Shown in pieces: positions 1 to 10,878 of a stretch of DNA of 64,000 nucleotides; position 1 is the stretch's first letter; each line of letters opens with the position of its first letter. The position numbers and the translations under genes are program-made. The stretch is from Podospora pseudocomata (taxonomy: Eukaryota; Ascomycota; Sordariomycetes; Sordariales; Podosporaceae). The stretch lies in NCBI RefSeq assembly GCF_035222375.1, contig NC_085890.1, positions 1,798,001 to 1,862,000 of the forward strand. Direction: 5' to 3'. The notes under the pieces are model-generated. The model was not told where the DNA came from, searched no databases, and was given only the letters and a program-made list of their open reading frames with translations.

Positions 1-494
1 CTTTGATCAACGACATCCTCACCCTCCTCCTCACCACACCCCTCCCCATCACCCCCTCCGCCTCCCAATCCCAAATCGACACCACCCTCGACCTCCACAC
101 CACCTCCTGGTCCGAATACCTCGCCGAAAAGATCCTCCGCGCCCTCTCCGACCTCCTCGCCACCGCCACCGATCCCGAGTCCCGCAAGTCCTGGGGCGAG
201 GCCCTCTCCCAAGCCTACGACACCTCCATCACCATCGCCGAGGAGCTCTTCAATGACCTCGTCGAGTATGTCAAGGGCCACCCCTACGAAATCGCTGCTA
301 CGGTGCTCCTGTCATTGGTGACATTTGGGGTTTTGGTCCGTCTTGCTCCACGGGTGTTGGTGCTGCTTGGTTTCAGCGCCGAGGGTCCGGCGGAGGGGAG
401 CTGGGCGGCTTGGTTTCAGAGTACCTATGGAGGATACGTACCCAAGGGTTCGCTGATGAGTTACTTGCAGAGGCTGGGGATGACGTGGGAGTGA
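1..494 (+). CDS. ISG12/IFI6-27-like small membrane protein, 5'-truncated by the window edge
   Basis: The reading frame is open at the left edge and ends at 492-494, so only the C-terminal part (about 163 residues) is visible and the start lies outside. After an amphipathic N-terminal portion there is a hydrophobic helix (HPYEIAATVLLSLVTFGVLV) followed by a Gly/Ala-rich motif, GFSAEGPAEGSWAAWFQS, and then GSLMSYLQRLGMTW. This matches the C-terminal pattern of the ISG12/IFI6-27 family, which in filamentous fungi occurs as multicopy small membrane proteins of unclear function. The family assignment rests on that motif; a role is not inferred. Codons are strongly C-ending up to about position 290 and become G-rich afterwards. 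Confidence 0.7.
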   Translation, partial: LINDILTLLLTTPLPITPSASQSQIDTTLDLHTTSWSEYLAEKILRALSDLLATATDPESRKSWGEALSQAYDTSITIAEELFNDLVEYVKGHPYEIAATVLLSLVTFGVLVRLAPRVLVLLGFSAEGPAEGSWAAWFQSTYGGYVPKGSLMSYLQRLGMTWE

Positions 495-662
495 TCTGAT
501 TTGTGCCGGTTAAAGGGAGTTATTGACGGGAAGGGGTTCATGTTGATGTTCTTTGATTTTGACGAAGAAATTCGCTTCCTTTACTCGAAGCGTCAGATGC
601 TGACGTGCTGTTATAACTGTGTATTCCGGGTTGGACTTCAGTGCCAGATCCTGATGCTTGAA

Positions 663-2364
663 TTAAAACCTCTTGGAGTCTTTCTCTGGTTTAGGAGTTC
701 TCGGTTCAAGCTTTTCCACTTGGAAAGACCTTTTCTCCAACGCTTCTGGGTCAAGCGTGCTGTTCCCATCATACTGCCGATAGGCCTTTAATGTAGATTC
801 GGTGAGAGGGATGTAGACTTTTCGGATGAGGTTTCTGATTGCCGGGACGGGTTTTGGAACCGGGGGCTTGTCCTCATCCTGGGGAACGACCCCTGATTCT
901 GAAACGGGTAGCTCGTCTTGTTCTTCTTGGGCGATTCTTGACACTAGTGCTTCATCTTGTTCTTTTTGGACGACCTCCGCGCCACGCGGTGTGGTGGCCT
1001 CACGGGTGACGTCCTGTGGATAAAAATGCGGGATCTTTCGAATAGGTATCCCGCTCTCAGTTTGAATATCATCAAAAGACTGCCGGGCGTTTGGCTGATT
1101 TTTGCGCGGCTTGAAGGGCGAGTACCACATGTGCTCGGGCCCCACCTCGATGTTTGCAAACCACTCGTGTTCCAAGGCCTCGCGTGCCGTGATTCTCTTG
1201 CTTGGATCCAGATGAGTCATCTTGGTGACCACGTCCACAAACCCAAGGTCGACGTGATTCTCCAGCCCGGGCAAAGGCTTCCGAAGACCAAAGGTCGTTT
1301 CTTTGACGAGTTTGTTGAGGGGACCGTACCACTGGTTAGGTTCGTCTTTGACTTGTTCGAGCAGCCCCATCAACGCATCCGCATCTCCGAAATGGTTGAA
1401 CCATATCTCGAGTTTGGCCAGTTGTTTCTGTGTCGGGACACCGCTGGCGAGTCCGCCCAACGCCGCGAGTCTCTTCTGTGGGAATCCGGTGTCGGCACAC
1501 TTGAGGTTGAGGTTGTTGAGCATAAAGTTGACAGACGTGAGGCCAAATGAAAACACATCAGATGGCCTGGCTTGGCGACCTCGGATCCAAAACTCGGGAC
1601 TCTTCCAGGGCAAATCTTCAATGCCGACGCGATAATGATCGATACGCTGCTTAGAAAGGTAAGGTAAGACGGCGTCCTCAAAGCGACCGAGCTGGACCTT
1701 GTGGACGCCATTGGATGGACTGGATCCCAACTTTGGTCCATAGTCGACAAGAATGGCACTTGGTCTGATATCTGCATTTTTTGGTCAGCCTTGGATCGTG
1801 GCTCTAGAGACAGCAGAACGTACTAAGATGGGCGAGATCTGTGTCGTGAAGCGCCGCCAGGCCAGTCAGAGCACGTTTGAGGATTTCCTTGCGTGTTTCG
1901 TATGGTAGCCCAGGATGCTCGCGGATTAGACCGCTGACATTATACGGAAGGGTGCGATATATCAGAAGCTGCTCGTCACTGGCGACGTCGTACAAAGTCT
2001 GCAAGTTCGGGTGCTGTTGAAGCATCTGAGATGCTCCAAGCAAGTGCCTGACTTGCGAGTACCTTCGTACTTCTTTAAGAACAAACGTTTCTTTTAGGCC
2101 CTCCACCAACTTTATCGCTTGGTATGTCCGGCATACTGGCCCTCTTGGTTTCCACGTGGAAACCTGTATAATCTCGTACTTGTCAGCTCTCAACCCCCAA
2201 ACCACGTCACCCAGTGCCTGTGACGGACGTTCGACTGGTGGGAGTTTGTTGGAGTTTGGCTCGGATGCCTGGGTATGCTGAAAGCGACACAAGGTTCTGC
2301 CGCGATATAGGACCTGATGTGTACGCCACGCCCCAACTTGGGTCTGTGCTTGTATAGGCCTCAT
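663..2364 (-). CDS. Protein kinase-like protein, predicted pseudokinase
   Basis: Two exons, 2364-1824 and 1771-663, joined by a 52-nt intron (GTACGT...TGCAG, phase 1), give 549 residues. The kinase fold is recognisable: a beta-3 lysine (FVLKEV, K97), a catalytic-loop region HLNIRPSAILVDYG (about 179-192), a KSPEFW stretch in place of APE, and SDVFSFG for helix F. The catalytic Asp of HRD is Asn (H179-L-N181), the metal-binding Asn of the loop is Ala (A186), and DFG reads DYG. The N181 codon is created across the splice junction. Loss of the two loop residues predicts weak or no phosphotransfer, so a scaffold or regulatory role is more likely, which is inference. The last 140 residues are low-complexity. 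The 5S rRNA gene lies 203 bp upstream on the same strand. Confidence 0.72.
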
Positions 2365-2566
2365 GTTTGTGAATGATGTTTCATCATTTTATTTCGTAGA
2401 TATAGAGAAACAAATGTTCGAGATATCAACGAATGGGAAGAAGCGTCCGTTGCAAATTCTTGCCCCACTTTTATTCGCCAATCGTTTCGCAAGATAAATC
2501 CACCAGCAAAACACTTGCTCGCAGCTGGTGATGGAGTTATAAATAACATAAAATACTTCCAAAAAA

Positions 2567-2685
2567 ACATACAACACCGGGGATTCCCCAGTGGTCACCC
2601 ACCTGAGTACTGATCCGGCCCTTGGCAGCTTATCTAGGGGAGAGCGGACGGGATCCCGAGCTTTCTGCCAGGTATGGTCGTATGT
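2567..2685 (-). rRNA. 5S ribosomal RNA (dispersed gene)
   Basis: Read on the minus strand, the 119-nt segment starts ACATACGACCATACC and ends CCGGTGTTGTATGT, the hallmark ends of Neurospora-type 5S rRNA. The termini pair (ACATAC with GTATGT), CCTGGCAG pairs with CTGCCAAGG around an unpaired A, and the internal control region contains GGTGGGTGACCAC. A T-run (TTTTTTT) follows the 3' end, as expected for RNA polymerase III termination. Filamentous ascomycetes such as Neurospora carry 5S genes scattered outside the rDNA as heterogeneous isotypes, and this singleton fits. The pairing elements look intact, so a functional gene is favoured over a pseudogene. Confidence 0.93.
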
Positions 2686-2995
2686 GATAGAAGTAGTAAA
2701 AATTTGGCCTTATCAGGAATGTGGAGACTTGGGTTCAGGATGGTCAACACTCTATTCAAGGAACAACGGGCGCGTTCCCCTTATTTATACTGTTCTTGAG
2801 TATCTGATGCCCAGCCAGCCTTTCCCTACTCGCCATTCTCACTCTACGTCCCAAGTACCCTGCTCCCCATACCCCAACTCATTGCCATACCCACAGTATA
2901 ACCACGTCAGCTTCTCCTCCTCATTCGAAAGATCGATATCGATCCATCGCCAGGCAGATTCCCTCTCATCCAGAGAGGGGGGAGCGACCCAAAGA

Positions 2996-3400
2996 TCAGT
3001 CACGTAGCAGACCTAGCACGTCTGTTCTCTTGTGAACAGCGAGGTGAACAGAGCTCACATTCCGGACATTAGTCGGTGTTGTAGCAAGATGAAGACGGGT
3101 TTGGCCGACGTGAGCTCTTCTGCCGTTGAGGTAGGCCAGACCGAGGCCTTGGATTTGGGAGTCCAATGGGTCACAGGTAGGGCCTGGCGGGAATCGGTAG
3201 GGGATTACCTCTGCGAGGTTGGCAAAGGCCGCGCCGTTTCCAAGCCAGTGAGAGAATTCGTTTTCGGGGTCATCCGGATGAATGCCGTTGAGTAGGGAGG
3301 TTGGCGGTGGGATCAAGGGCCGTGGGTTAGCGTGCTGGATTTTGGTGTGGCGAGGTGTTTTATGCCGGTGCGGGAGAGGGCGAAGGAGGCGTGGACTGGG
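2996..3400 (-). CDS. Unassigned ORF, possibly a gene remnant
   Basis: A minus-strand frame stays open from about 3400 to the stop at 2996. It has protein-like composition (for example HPDDPENEFSHWLGNGAAF and YLNGRRAHVGQTRLHLATT) and no low-complexity bias. I do not recognise a family. It lies between the 5S gene and decayed copy A of the F-box-like family, so it could be an exon of a lost or truncated gene. No convincing start codon or flanking splice sites were fixed. Confidence 0.2.
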   Translation of the reverse strand, partial: PSPRLLRPLPHRHKTPRHTKIQHANPRPLIPPPTSLLNGIHPDDPENEFSHWLGNGAAFANLAEVIPYRFPPGPTCDPLDSQIQGLGLAYLNGRRAHVGQTRLHLATTPTNVRNVSSVHLAVHKRTDVLGLLRD

Positions 3401-3544
3401 CGATTTTCATTGAGTGGGCCGACAATTCTCGACCAATTTGAGTGTTGGTGGTCATAGGTGGTCCGATGATATATTCTATTTCTTTACTGGTTTGGATCTT
3501 GAGTATTGGATTGTAGTTAGTACGTAGACGCTAGACGTACCGGG

Positions 3545-5096
3545 GGAGAGGGTAGGATTGGATCACCTTACCCAGAGACAAGAGTCGATCTTATCACAGG
3601 AATATCGCATCCAAATGCTGGTGATAAGTTCGTCGGGTCGAGTGGAACATGAGTTCAGACAGGAAAGTCAAACATTTGTCTGCATTCCCTGTACATATTG
3701 ACTGGGACATCTTCCCCCTTGTGATGCGTGTGAAGGAAGATAAATTCGCCTGACCAGCTGAAGGAGTACCCATTAACATCTGGTCCGTTGATTTGGGAAG
3801 GAAGTATCCGGACAATCTCCTCTTGTGGCCTTTCGGATTTGGGTTCAGTCAAGTTATGGATCTTAAGCGAAGCGATCTCCTCGAGATGGATGGGCACCGG
3901 CCAAAGATCATGTGTAATGCTGGACGAAGAAGCCGTGCGAATTGTTCGAACTTTGAGGCCCTTTTTGTTATTGGAAACTGTCAGCATGGTTTTAGTTCAA
4001 CAGTAGACTGGAGGAATAAACACCATACATCATACTCTATCGCCAGTGTCGGAGGGAATGGCGATAAAACCCTCCACCATGCCCCTTCTGCATGTATAGA
4101 TGTTGATGATGACTGCAACTGTTTCTCTTTGGAGTTAGGAAACACCAAGTTTCTAACCCCAAGATGATCTTCCAACACGTACAGAGCATCAGCATCAAAC
4201 GTCGTGGCTGGATCAAACACTTTGGGATGATGCTCCTCTTTCTTGTTCGACAGATCATAGACATACTCAACACCCCCAATATCAATATACCGAGCCCAGA
4301 TCGTCCTCGAGGTCTCCAATTGCTGATTGGCACTTACAGCCCGGCGACTGCTAGGCCATAGCGCGTGAAGTCTGCCGATAGAATATTCCCGAACTAGATA
4401 CGGGGCAATCATGAGACAAATCTCATATGGCAGAAAGCCCCAAATAATATCAATCTTTCTCGCAATGACCTCCTCCATCTTCTTTGGTCGTCTCAAGTCA
4501 TAAGACGACGTTGTCTCGAACGAGAACTTCCACAGCCCTGGAAGACTCAGGCGATGGGCAAGTCTTGCCTTTATGACCGAACGACTGGCCAGCATAGTCA
4601 AAACATCCCGCATGATAACCATTTGCCGCGCCTCTTAGGTTAGCCCGGTCATGAGTACAACTCAGACTAAAACAGGGTCTACACTCCTCCCTCAACTCCC
4701 CTCTGCCCGGTCGCCTGGACACCTCGTGCACGATGTTGCTTATCTCGTTTACAAACGGACGAGATACTCGGGAGCTTCCAGGAGCTGATATAGGTGTTAG
4801 CGATGTGTTCACTGTTGTTGCCTTCATTTTCAGGCTGCTGCTCACCCACCTGAAGCAACCATCATCTCTTCATCCTCAATCGGGAATTTGCAGAGTCGGC
4901 ATCGTGGAGGGACACAGTAACCGACCCACTCATCATCCTCAGGATGATGGCTTCCACCATCGGATACGAAGCTGGATCCTTGTCGACGATGACATGATGT
5001 TAGCAGATTGAAGGCGGATGAGAGAATAGAGGACATGGAAAGAAAGGTAAGAATGTCAATCTTCAAAATAAAGTTGGTTGAGGGAAGTGAAGGCAA
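3545..5096 (-). pseudogene. F-box-like/Cys-motif family member, decayed copy A
   Basis: Exon 1 (from 5096, or an internal Met at 5036, to 4850) encodes a Cys motif, WVGYCVPPRCRLCKFPIE. A 65-nt intron (4785-4849, phase 1) follows, and exon 2 begins at 4784. The frame carrying YHAGCFDYAG must shift by one base near 4560-4600 to continue into FLPYEICLMIAPYLV (an F-box-like segment), IWARYIDIGG and LYVLEDHLGVRNLVF. A third block (INGPDVNGYSFSW, LHTHHKGED) lies in another frame and runs into a stop near 3655; recognisable homology ends near 3545. The same blocks occur in the same order in copy B at 27.1-29.3 kb, which carries about 250 more C-terminal residues. The frame breaks and truncation argue for a pseudogene. 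The function of the family is unknown; the F-box call rests only on the LPYEICLMIA-type segment. Confidence 0.55.
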
Positions 5097-5755
5097 CCAA
5101 GACCTAGATGTCGAAGATATCAGTTATTCTGGGTGATGTACATATCCTCGCCTGCCACCTCATCCAAGCCACCGGCCTAGACACTGCCAAGGTGTAGCCT
5201 CCCCTCAGGTGTGTCCAAGACAAACTAGCCGCGGAGGCTGTGGCAATCAATGAACTCGAAAATAAGAGCAAGGTAGACCGCCTTTTCCCGCTACCTAACT
5301 ACTGTCTGTGTTTGTTGCCTACTTATTGTGTTGGCGAGGTGGAAATGAGAGCCCCACTTCTACACCACACTCCTCCTGCTCGGTCTCATATTGCAATCAG
5401 TTCACATCGAGACAACCGCCGAAAGAACAAGGAGAATTCCACAATCTGCTTTTCTATTACTACCTAGATTTAGTAACTCCACGGTACGATATTACCACAA
5501 AAACAGCAAAACATCACAAACTCCTAGTCCCATGCTTCCTGTGTTGAGTTTCAGGCCCTTTGGTATCCTTAATCCCAGGTTATTCCAAAATCAGCCCGAC
5601 AGAAAGGAAATGTCCCACCCTGGATCCCTCTCTATCCATGACTGCTCTTCGACCCATGATCCTCCTCCCCAGTCTCACCGTACATCTCGCGCTAAAAACA
5701 AAGACACAGTAATCAGCAAGTCATGTTCTCATTTCTTCATGTCCCCAAGAAGCCC
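5097..5755. other. Intergenic stretch, no gene recognised
   Basis: Lies between decayed copy A and the 3' end of the DUF3112-type gene, and probably holds the latter's 3' UTR. Short overlapping ORFs are present but none shows family motifs or consistent codon use. Confidence 0.5.
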
Positions 5756-7422
5756 TCATTCTGGATGATGATACCGCTCCTCCTCATCCTCCTCCTCCTC
5801 CGGCTCAGTCCCCTCACTGATCGCCCCCATAATACCACCACCACCACCCGCAACCTGCACATACCCATACGCCAGGTCCGGCCCCAACACCTCCGTAGGC
5901 GGCAGCAGCGGCGGGTACTCTTTCAGCGGAGGGGCAGGAGGCAGCGGGGGCAACGGCCGGTCCAGCCTCAGAATCTCATCATAAGGGGACAAGGGATCAA
6001 CGCCAAACTCATGGGAATGAAAGCCTACCATTGCCCTCGCCATCCAGGCCAAATCTTCCGCCCTCGTCGCCTCCGACGACCCCCCATCCATCTCACCCGA
6101 CACCACAGCATTCTCATCCGTAGCAGCCGGCGAATAAAGTGACCTCACACTCTTCAAACTCCTCCCACTGCTGCTCAACCCCCCCGGGCCCCGACTGCTG
6201 CTCGGTCGAGCAGTCACACTCGGCCTCCCCAAACTACTCGGCAACGACTTTGAGCTCCCACTCCCCCTCTTAATAGTCGAATACCTCGACCCCGTCCAAA
6301 CACTCGCACTCCCCTCCTCCACACTGCTCGCCATCTTCCCATACGCATAACTGCTCCTCTTCTCAAAATCCGCCGCCGCCACCGCCGCCGCAACCGCGCT
6401 CCGCCTCGGCCCGTAATCCGAACAAGAATAATGCCCCGGCGCCGACGACCCGTCCGGAATGTGAAACCTCTTGTCAAACCGCGAGACTGCATAGACATAC
6501 ACCACCACCAGCTCAATCCCAAAATTAAAACAATAATACGGCGCCTTGCCGTGATACCAAGCCGGGTTGTTCACCGGCCTAGGATAATACGCAATCACTG
6601 CCCTGAAGATGGCCCCCGCCGCCAGCAACAAAGCAGTAAACGTCAAAAGCGCAAACTTTGTCCGGAAGTGCCCCTCCCCAAACTTGTCAATCTTGGTCCG
6701 TCTCGGTACAACCGCCGCCAGCGTCACCAACGGGATCGGCAAAAACGCAAAGACGGCCAGGTACGTCGCGCAAAAGAGCTGAATGTTCCGATCAATCATC
6801 CTCACCCCCGGGTCTTGCGTGAAAAAGCTCTGGACCGTCACGCTGATAACCATGACGAGCAACGCAATCAGACTCCCAAACAGGACCCTAAACAGCCAGG
6901 TGATGCTCTTGCTCCAGCCAAAAAAGGGATGATAGGCCCGGATGATTCTTTGCGCAAAAATCAGGTTGGTGATGAACAAGATGAGCACCCCAGCCGCGGT
7001 GAAGATTTGCGAGGCAATCGCAACGTTGACGTCCCTCGGTTTGGACGCCCAGACTATTCTCATGGATAGGGCGACGATACGCGCCATGCAGAAACCGAAG
7101 AGCAGGACCGAGAAAAAGAACTTGTACGATCTCCGACGGTTGCGCTGGAAGATGGTCATGTTTGTTGCCGCGCCTGCTACGAAGAGGGCGAGGAAGATGG
7201 CGCAGATGGGGATGTCGGGAGTGAGGCCGGGGACACCGCCCGAGGCGGCGGTGGGGGGTGGGAAGGGGCCATTGCCTGCGATTCGGGGCTAGAAAAGAGA
7301 TAAGTTGATGTGAGCATACCCGATCAAGACAGGAAGCAACATACCGCTCCCGGCCCTGTAGCAGCCGGTGCAGCTGGTGCAGTTGACGGCGCCGTCGGCG
7401 CGGCATAAGTAGAATTGGACAT
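5756..7422 (-). CDS. Seven-transmembrane DUF3112-type (fungal class C-like GPCR) membrane protein
   Basis: Exon 1 (7422-7345, 26 codons) and exon 2 (7288-5756) flank a 56-nt intron (GTATGT...CTAG) and give 536 residues. Seven hydrophobic segments can be counted: DIPICAIFLALFVAGAATN, then helices around FFFSVLLFGF, IFTAAGVLILFITNLIF, VLFGSLIALLVMV, YLAVFAFLPIPLVTLA, LLTFTALLLAAGAIF and FNFGIELVVVYVYAV. After the last helix comes a cytoplasmic-type tail of about 230 residues rich in Ser, Gly and Pro. This topology and the TPDIPICA...NMTIFQ start match the fungal family annotated as DUF3112 or family C-like GPCR. The ligand and coupling are unknown. The 5' half uses C-ending codons and the 3' half G-rich codons. 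Confidence 0.8.
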
Positions 7423-9349
7423 TCCTGCCCTCCTTCACCGTATCTAGTCCACTCAGGACCTGATATCATCCAAATAAAGAAAGCAGTAAGAAAGCAGTAA
7501 GAAAGCAGCACCACTGAACGAACGATTGGCCTCGGGGAACCGAATTACCTAGAAACTCGCCAAGCTCTCTGTCCCAATGTATATATGAACTTGTCAGGGA
7601 CTCTCAACACGGCTCAAAATAAATCGCCAAGATGCGAGAGAACCCAGAATCAGAAAAGAGGAAGAATGAAAGAGTAAGAGGGAAAGAACGGGTCTCGAAT
7701 CGGTAGACGGATTTCAACTCACCGGGCGCCCACGCCTCGATCTCTGACCCGAGATGCAGATTGCGTTCGTCCCCGCCTCAAAACAGAGGGTGAAGGAACC
7801 AACACGTCAACCTCTTCTTCTCCTGCACGCCCGAACCACGAAACCTTCAGCACGAAAAGAAAATAAAGGAGCGAACAATGCAGCTAGAAAACCCAACAAC
7901 AAAAACCTGTAACCGAGCAGCAGGAAACTAGAGGGCTGGGGACACTGTCAAGGTATAAGAAGCAGGCCGTAGCGGCGATCGGCGGCGCTTCTTTGCTTGT
8001 TTGTTGACATCCATCGTTGCTCTCCCCGTCGGATGCTACTATCCCGGCGGTTGCGTTCGAAAATGCTCTGGGTTCAGGCTTGTTTAGCGGGTCAGGTTGA
8101 CCCAGGGACCTTTCTTGAGAGATAGGCCTCCTTCAGTGTTCAGATACTCATTGCATACGAACCGACCGCTCGGTTTCATGTTAGCCAGTCTTAGCTCTCC
8201 CGGAAACACAAAGGCTTACCCTAATCATGGTTAGCAATCCGTCCAGAAGAGCTCATTTTGTTTTGCTGAATAGAGTATTGAGGGAGCAAGAGGAAGCTTG
8301 CCAACGGTGGTGTTGACGAGGCGTGACGATACCGTGTCTTCATACCAGTATCTCGGGCTCCCAATTAGCACGACCGGTCTCGAGTTAGGCCTCGCGCGGT
8401 CCTCTGCTCGCATAACGGTCTGGTGTTTGTGGTATGATTTGACTTCGGACGGATCGAACCCGAGGCTGCAGACGGCATGAGAAAGCCTCGACCAGCGAGA
8501 AGCTGCGGCTGGCGTCGGTGTTGTTCATCAGCTACATCGCTCGTTGCCCAGAGTAACCGGACCGCCGGGTTTGAAAAGACCGCGCGCTGTCCTGCTGGAA
8601 ATGGAAGTCAAGGTTGCGACTTTGGCCAAGATGAGGATGAAGAGCAACTCCCTCCCAAGTTCATATTTCGCTGAAAACCTGGTGTTGATGCTTGAACTGC
8701 TGTTATTCAAGCCCATGTGCATGTCCTGGAGGCCTTCAGCAATATCGCCGGGTTATTTCAAACTAGCAGTACTCATCCTATATCTTTGATCAAACACGAG
8801 AGAGACTTTTGCCTGTTTATCGCCCTGTAATAACTTCCGTCAGTTGGTTTATTAGCTTTGTTTCATTCTGGAATAAACATACCATATACGCCTAGCCCCA
8901 TTCTCTTTTCGAGATTCCTCGTCTTCGTTTCCTCACAAACATCTTTCATCACTTTTCACTGCAAAAGCCAAAGTCCCAAGGTTGAGAAAAAAATGCCCAT
9001 TCATCTGGCCAGCCTAGTCTAATCCCGTTCTTCTAAGTGCTGCAAACGAGATGTGAAGATGGGATGCACCTATTCAAGTCACTTCGCTACCGAGACCACC
9101 GGATGTGAAACTGAAACAGGTGCCTGTTTTTCCTTGTGCTCAAGAGACAAGTCGGACCATCTTGCAGTTGATACATTGGGTATTGTAGTCTGTCAGCCGC
9201 CTCCAAGTGATCCTCGCTTTTCGCTCTCTGACCTCGACGGGTATTCTGACAAGTGAACCATGGAATTGTATCAATAGACGCTTTGCCTCCCTTATTAGTA
9301 TGCAATCACCGCAGAGGGAACTGCGATGCTCCAAGTCTAGGTCAGCTGA
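7423..9349. other. Long intergenic region (divergence from pph-1 3' end)
   Basis: About 1.9 kb holding the promoter and leader of the DUF3112-type gene (purine-rich around 7640-7700) and the 3' region of pph-1. I found no tRNA, no convincing ORF and no repeat. A tRNA-like T-loop motif near 8450 does not fold. Confidence 0.5.
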
Positions 9350-10878
9350 TCAAAGGAAGTAATCCGGAGTCCCTGCGTGCCGTCATTAGCATGGTTCAAG
9401 ATTGAGGTCAAAGGGTTCCTTACGGCGAGAGACCATAGGCTCACCGGCCCGAGGGCAGGGATCAAATTGCAAGCTGTGAAGTGTTAGTGTTGCTCTCCCC
9501 TCAAACTTGCTCTGCAAGAGCACATACAATGTGTATTTCAAGTGTTCGTCAATCTCCATTATCGCAGCTTGGTTACCGCATCTGTAGCAGTAATTGGGCG
9601 CTGTGGCATATTAGTAACCTGTCATTCCCCAACCAAACCGAGAGCAGCCCAAACAAAACCTACCAGAGAAGATTGTGACAACATTTCGGTCTTGTGACCA
9701 GTTGTAACCTTCCATCACAAGCTGATGCGCGCGGGCAATCAGCGTCAAGCCGTTGTTGTGGTTGAAAGCCTCCGAGATATCCTGGCCGAACGTATACCCG
9801 GCGCCACGGGGGGAAATACCCCAGCCGCAGCGGTCATCAGGGTCCGACCAAAGGAGATCGCACATGGGGCCCTCATGAGGCACTTCTTGAATCCGATCGA
9901 GAGCTTTGATGTTATCGAGGGTATCGATACTAGGCGAAAGACCGCCGTGCAGACAGAAGATCTGGTTGTCGATGAGAGCGGTGAGGGGGAGATAATCGAA
10001 GAGATCGGTAAAGTACTTCCAGACATTAGCATTACCGTACTTGCGAAGGCACTCGTCGTAGAAGCCGTAGACCTGGGTGATCTGGCGCGACTCGTGGTTG
10101 CCTCGGAGGATGGTAATTCGTTTGGGGTATCTAATCTTGAGCGCGACAAGGAGGGTGACCGTCTCGACCGAGTAGTAACCTCTGTCGACATAGTCTCCTG
10201 TAGACAACCAGATGTGTTAGAATCCCGACTGTCATGGTCGCCTGCCGAGGCATTGCGAAGCGAGGGTCGAGGGTGCCATACCCATGAAGAGATAATTGGT
10301 ATCGGGGTTGGGACCGCCAATCTTGAACAACTCCATAAGATCGTGAAACTGGCCGTGGATGTCACCGCACACCGTGACGGGGCATTTCTATCCATCCAAA
10401 CAAAACATAAGCCTTGAACGCTACAGATGTGATGGCGGGAAACTTTAGGGGTAGATCGGATATACATACGACAGGTTGTACGTTGGATTCTCCCTGGAGA
10501 ACCTCACGTGCCTAAAACGGTCAGTCCGTCAGCGACTATTTCATCGTCATTGTGTTGTGTGGCCATCAAGGTGTATCGACACGTGCACGCGACCACAGGC
10601 TCCTTTGGCAGATGGTGGTAGGTTGCAAGGTCGGTAGCCAAGGCGGGGAGGGGCCATGGTCGGCGCGCGCGGCGATAGAAAGGGGAGGGGGCAGCAGAGG
10701 TAGAGAAAACAATCCAACGGACCTTCTCGCACAATCTGTGCACATCCGACTCGGTCAGCTGCTTGCAGGCCATCAGGCTCTCGATCCAACCATCCAGAGT
10801 AGGGATGGTGGTTTCCTGAACCTGGACGGGTGGCAGGTCGGTGGGAGCGCGCCCGACATCCTCCATGGTGGTATCCAT
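9350..10878 (-). CDS. pph-1: Serine/threonine protein phosphatase PP2A catalytic subunit
   Basis: Seven exons (10878-10723, 10511-10470, 10387-10282, 10197-9664, 9600-9528, 9473-9424, 9372-9350) join in phase to exactly 327 codons, the expected length for this subunit in Neurospora. The metallophosphatase signatures are complete: GDIHGQ, GDYVDRG (split by intron 3) and RGNHESR. The C-terminus is TPDYFL, the methylated tail recognised by the PP2A methyltransferase and B subunits. The enzyme dephosphorylates many Ser/Thr substrates as the C subunit of the PP2A heterotrimer in cytoplasm and nucleus. The short N-terminal extension ([10 protein letters not shown]) is typical of filamentous fungi. 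Exon 2 is only 42 nt and the first donor is GTCCGT, so automatic models may miss it. Confidence 0.95.

Noticed and set aside
2591-3007. Plus-strand frame over the 5S gene
   Set aside because: Overlaps the intact 5S rRNA on the opposite strand and has no protein-like composition.
6431-7069. Plus-strand frame opposite the seven-TM gene
   Set aside because: Arg-rich mirror of hydrophobic coding sequence, crossing no splice evidence.
8430-8520. tRNA-like T-loop motif (minus strand GGTTCGATCC)
   Set aside because: It fits the B-box pattern, but the flanking five-base arms do not pair and no acceptor or anticodon stem could be built.
9725-10417. 230-codon plus-strand frame opposite pph-1
   Set aside because: Exact antisense of the conserved phosphatase exons across an intron; no family resemblance of its own.
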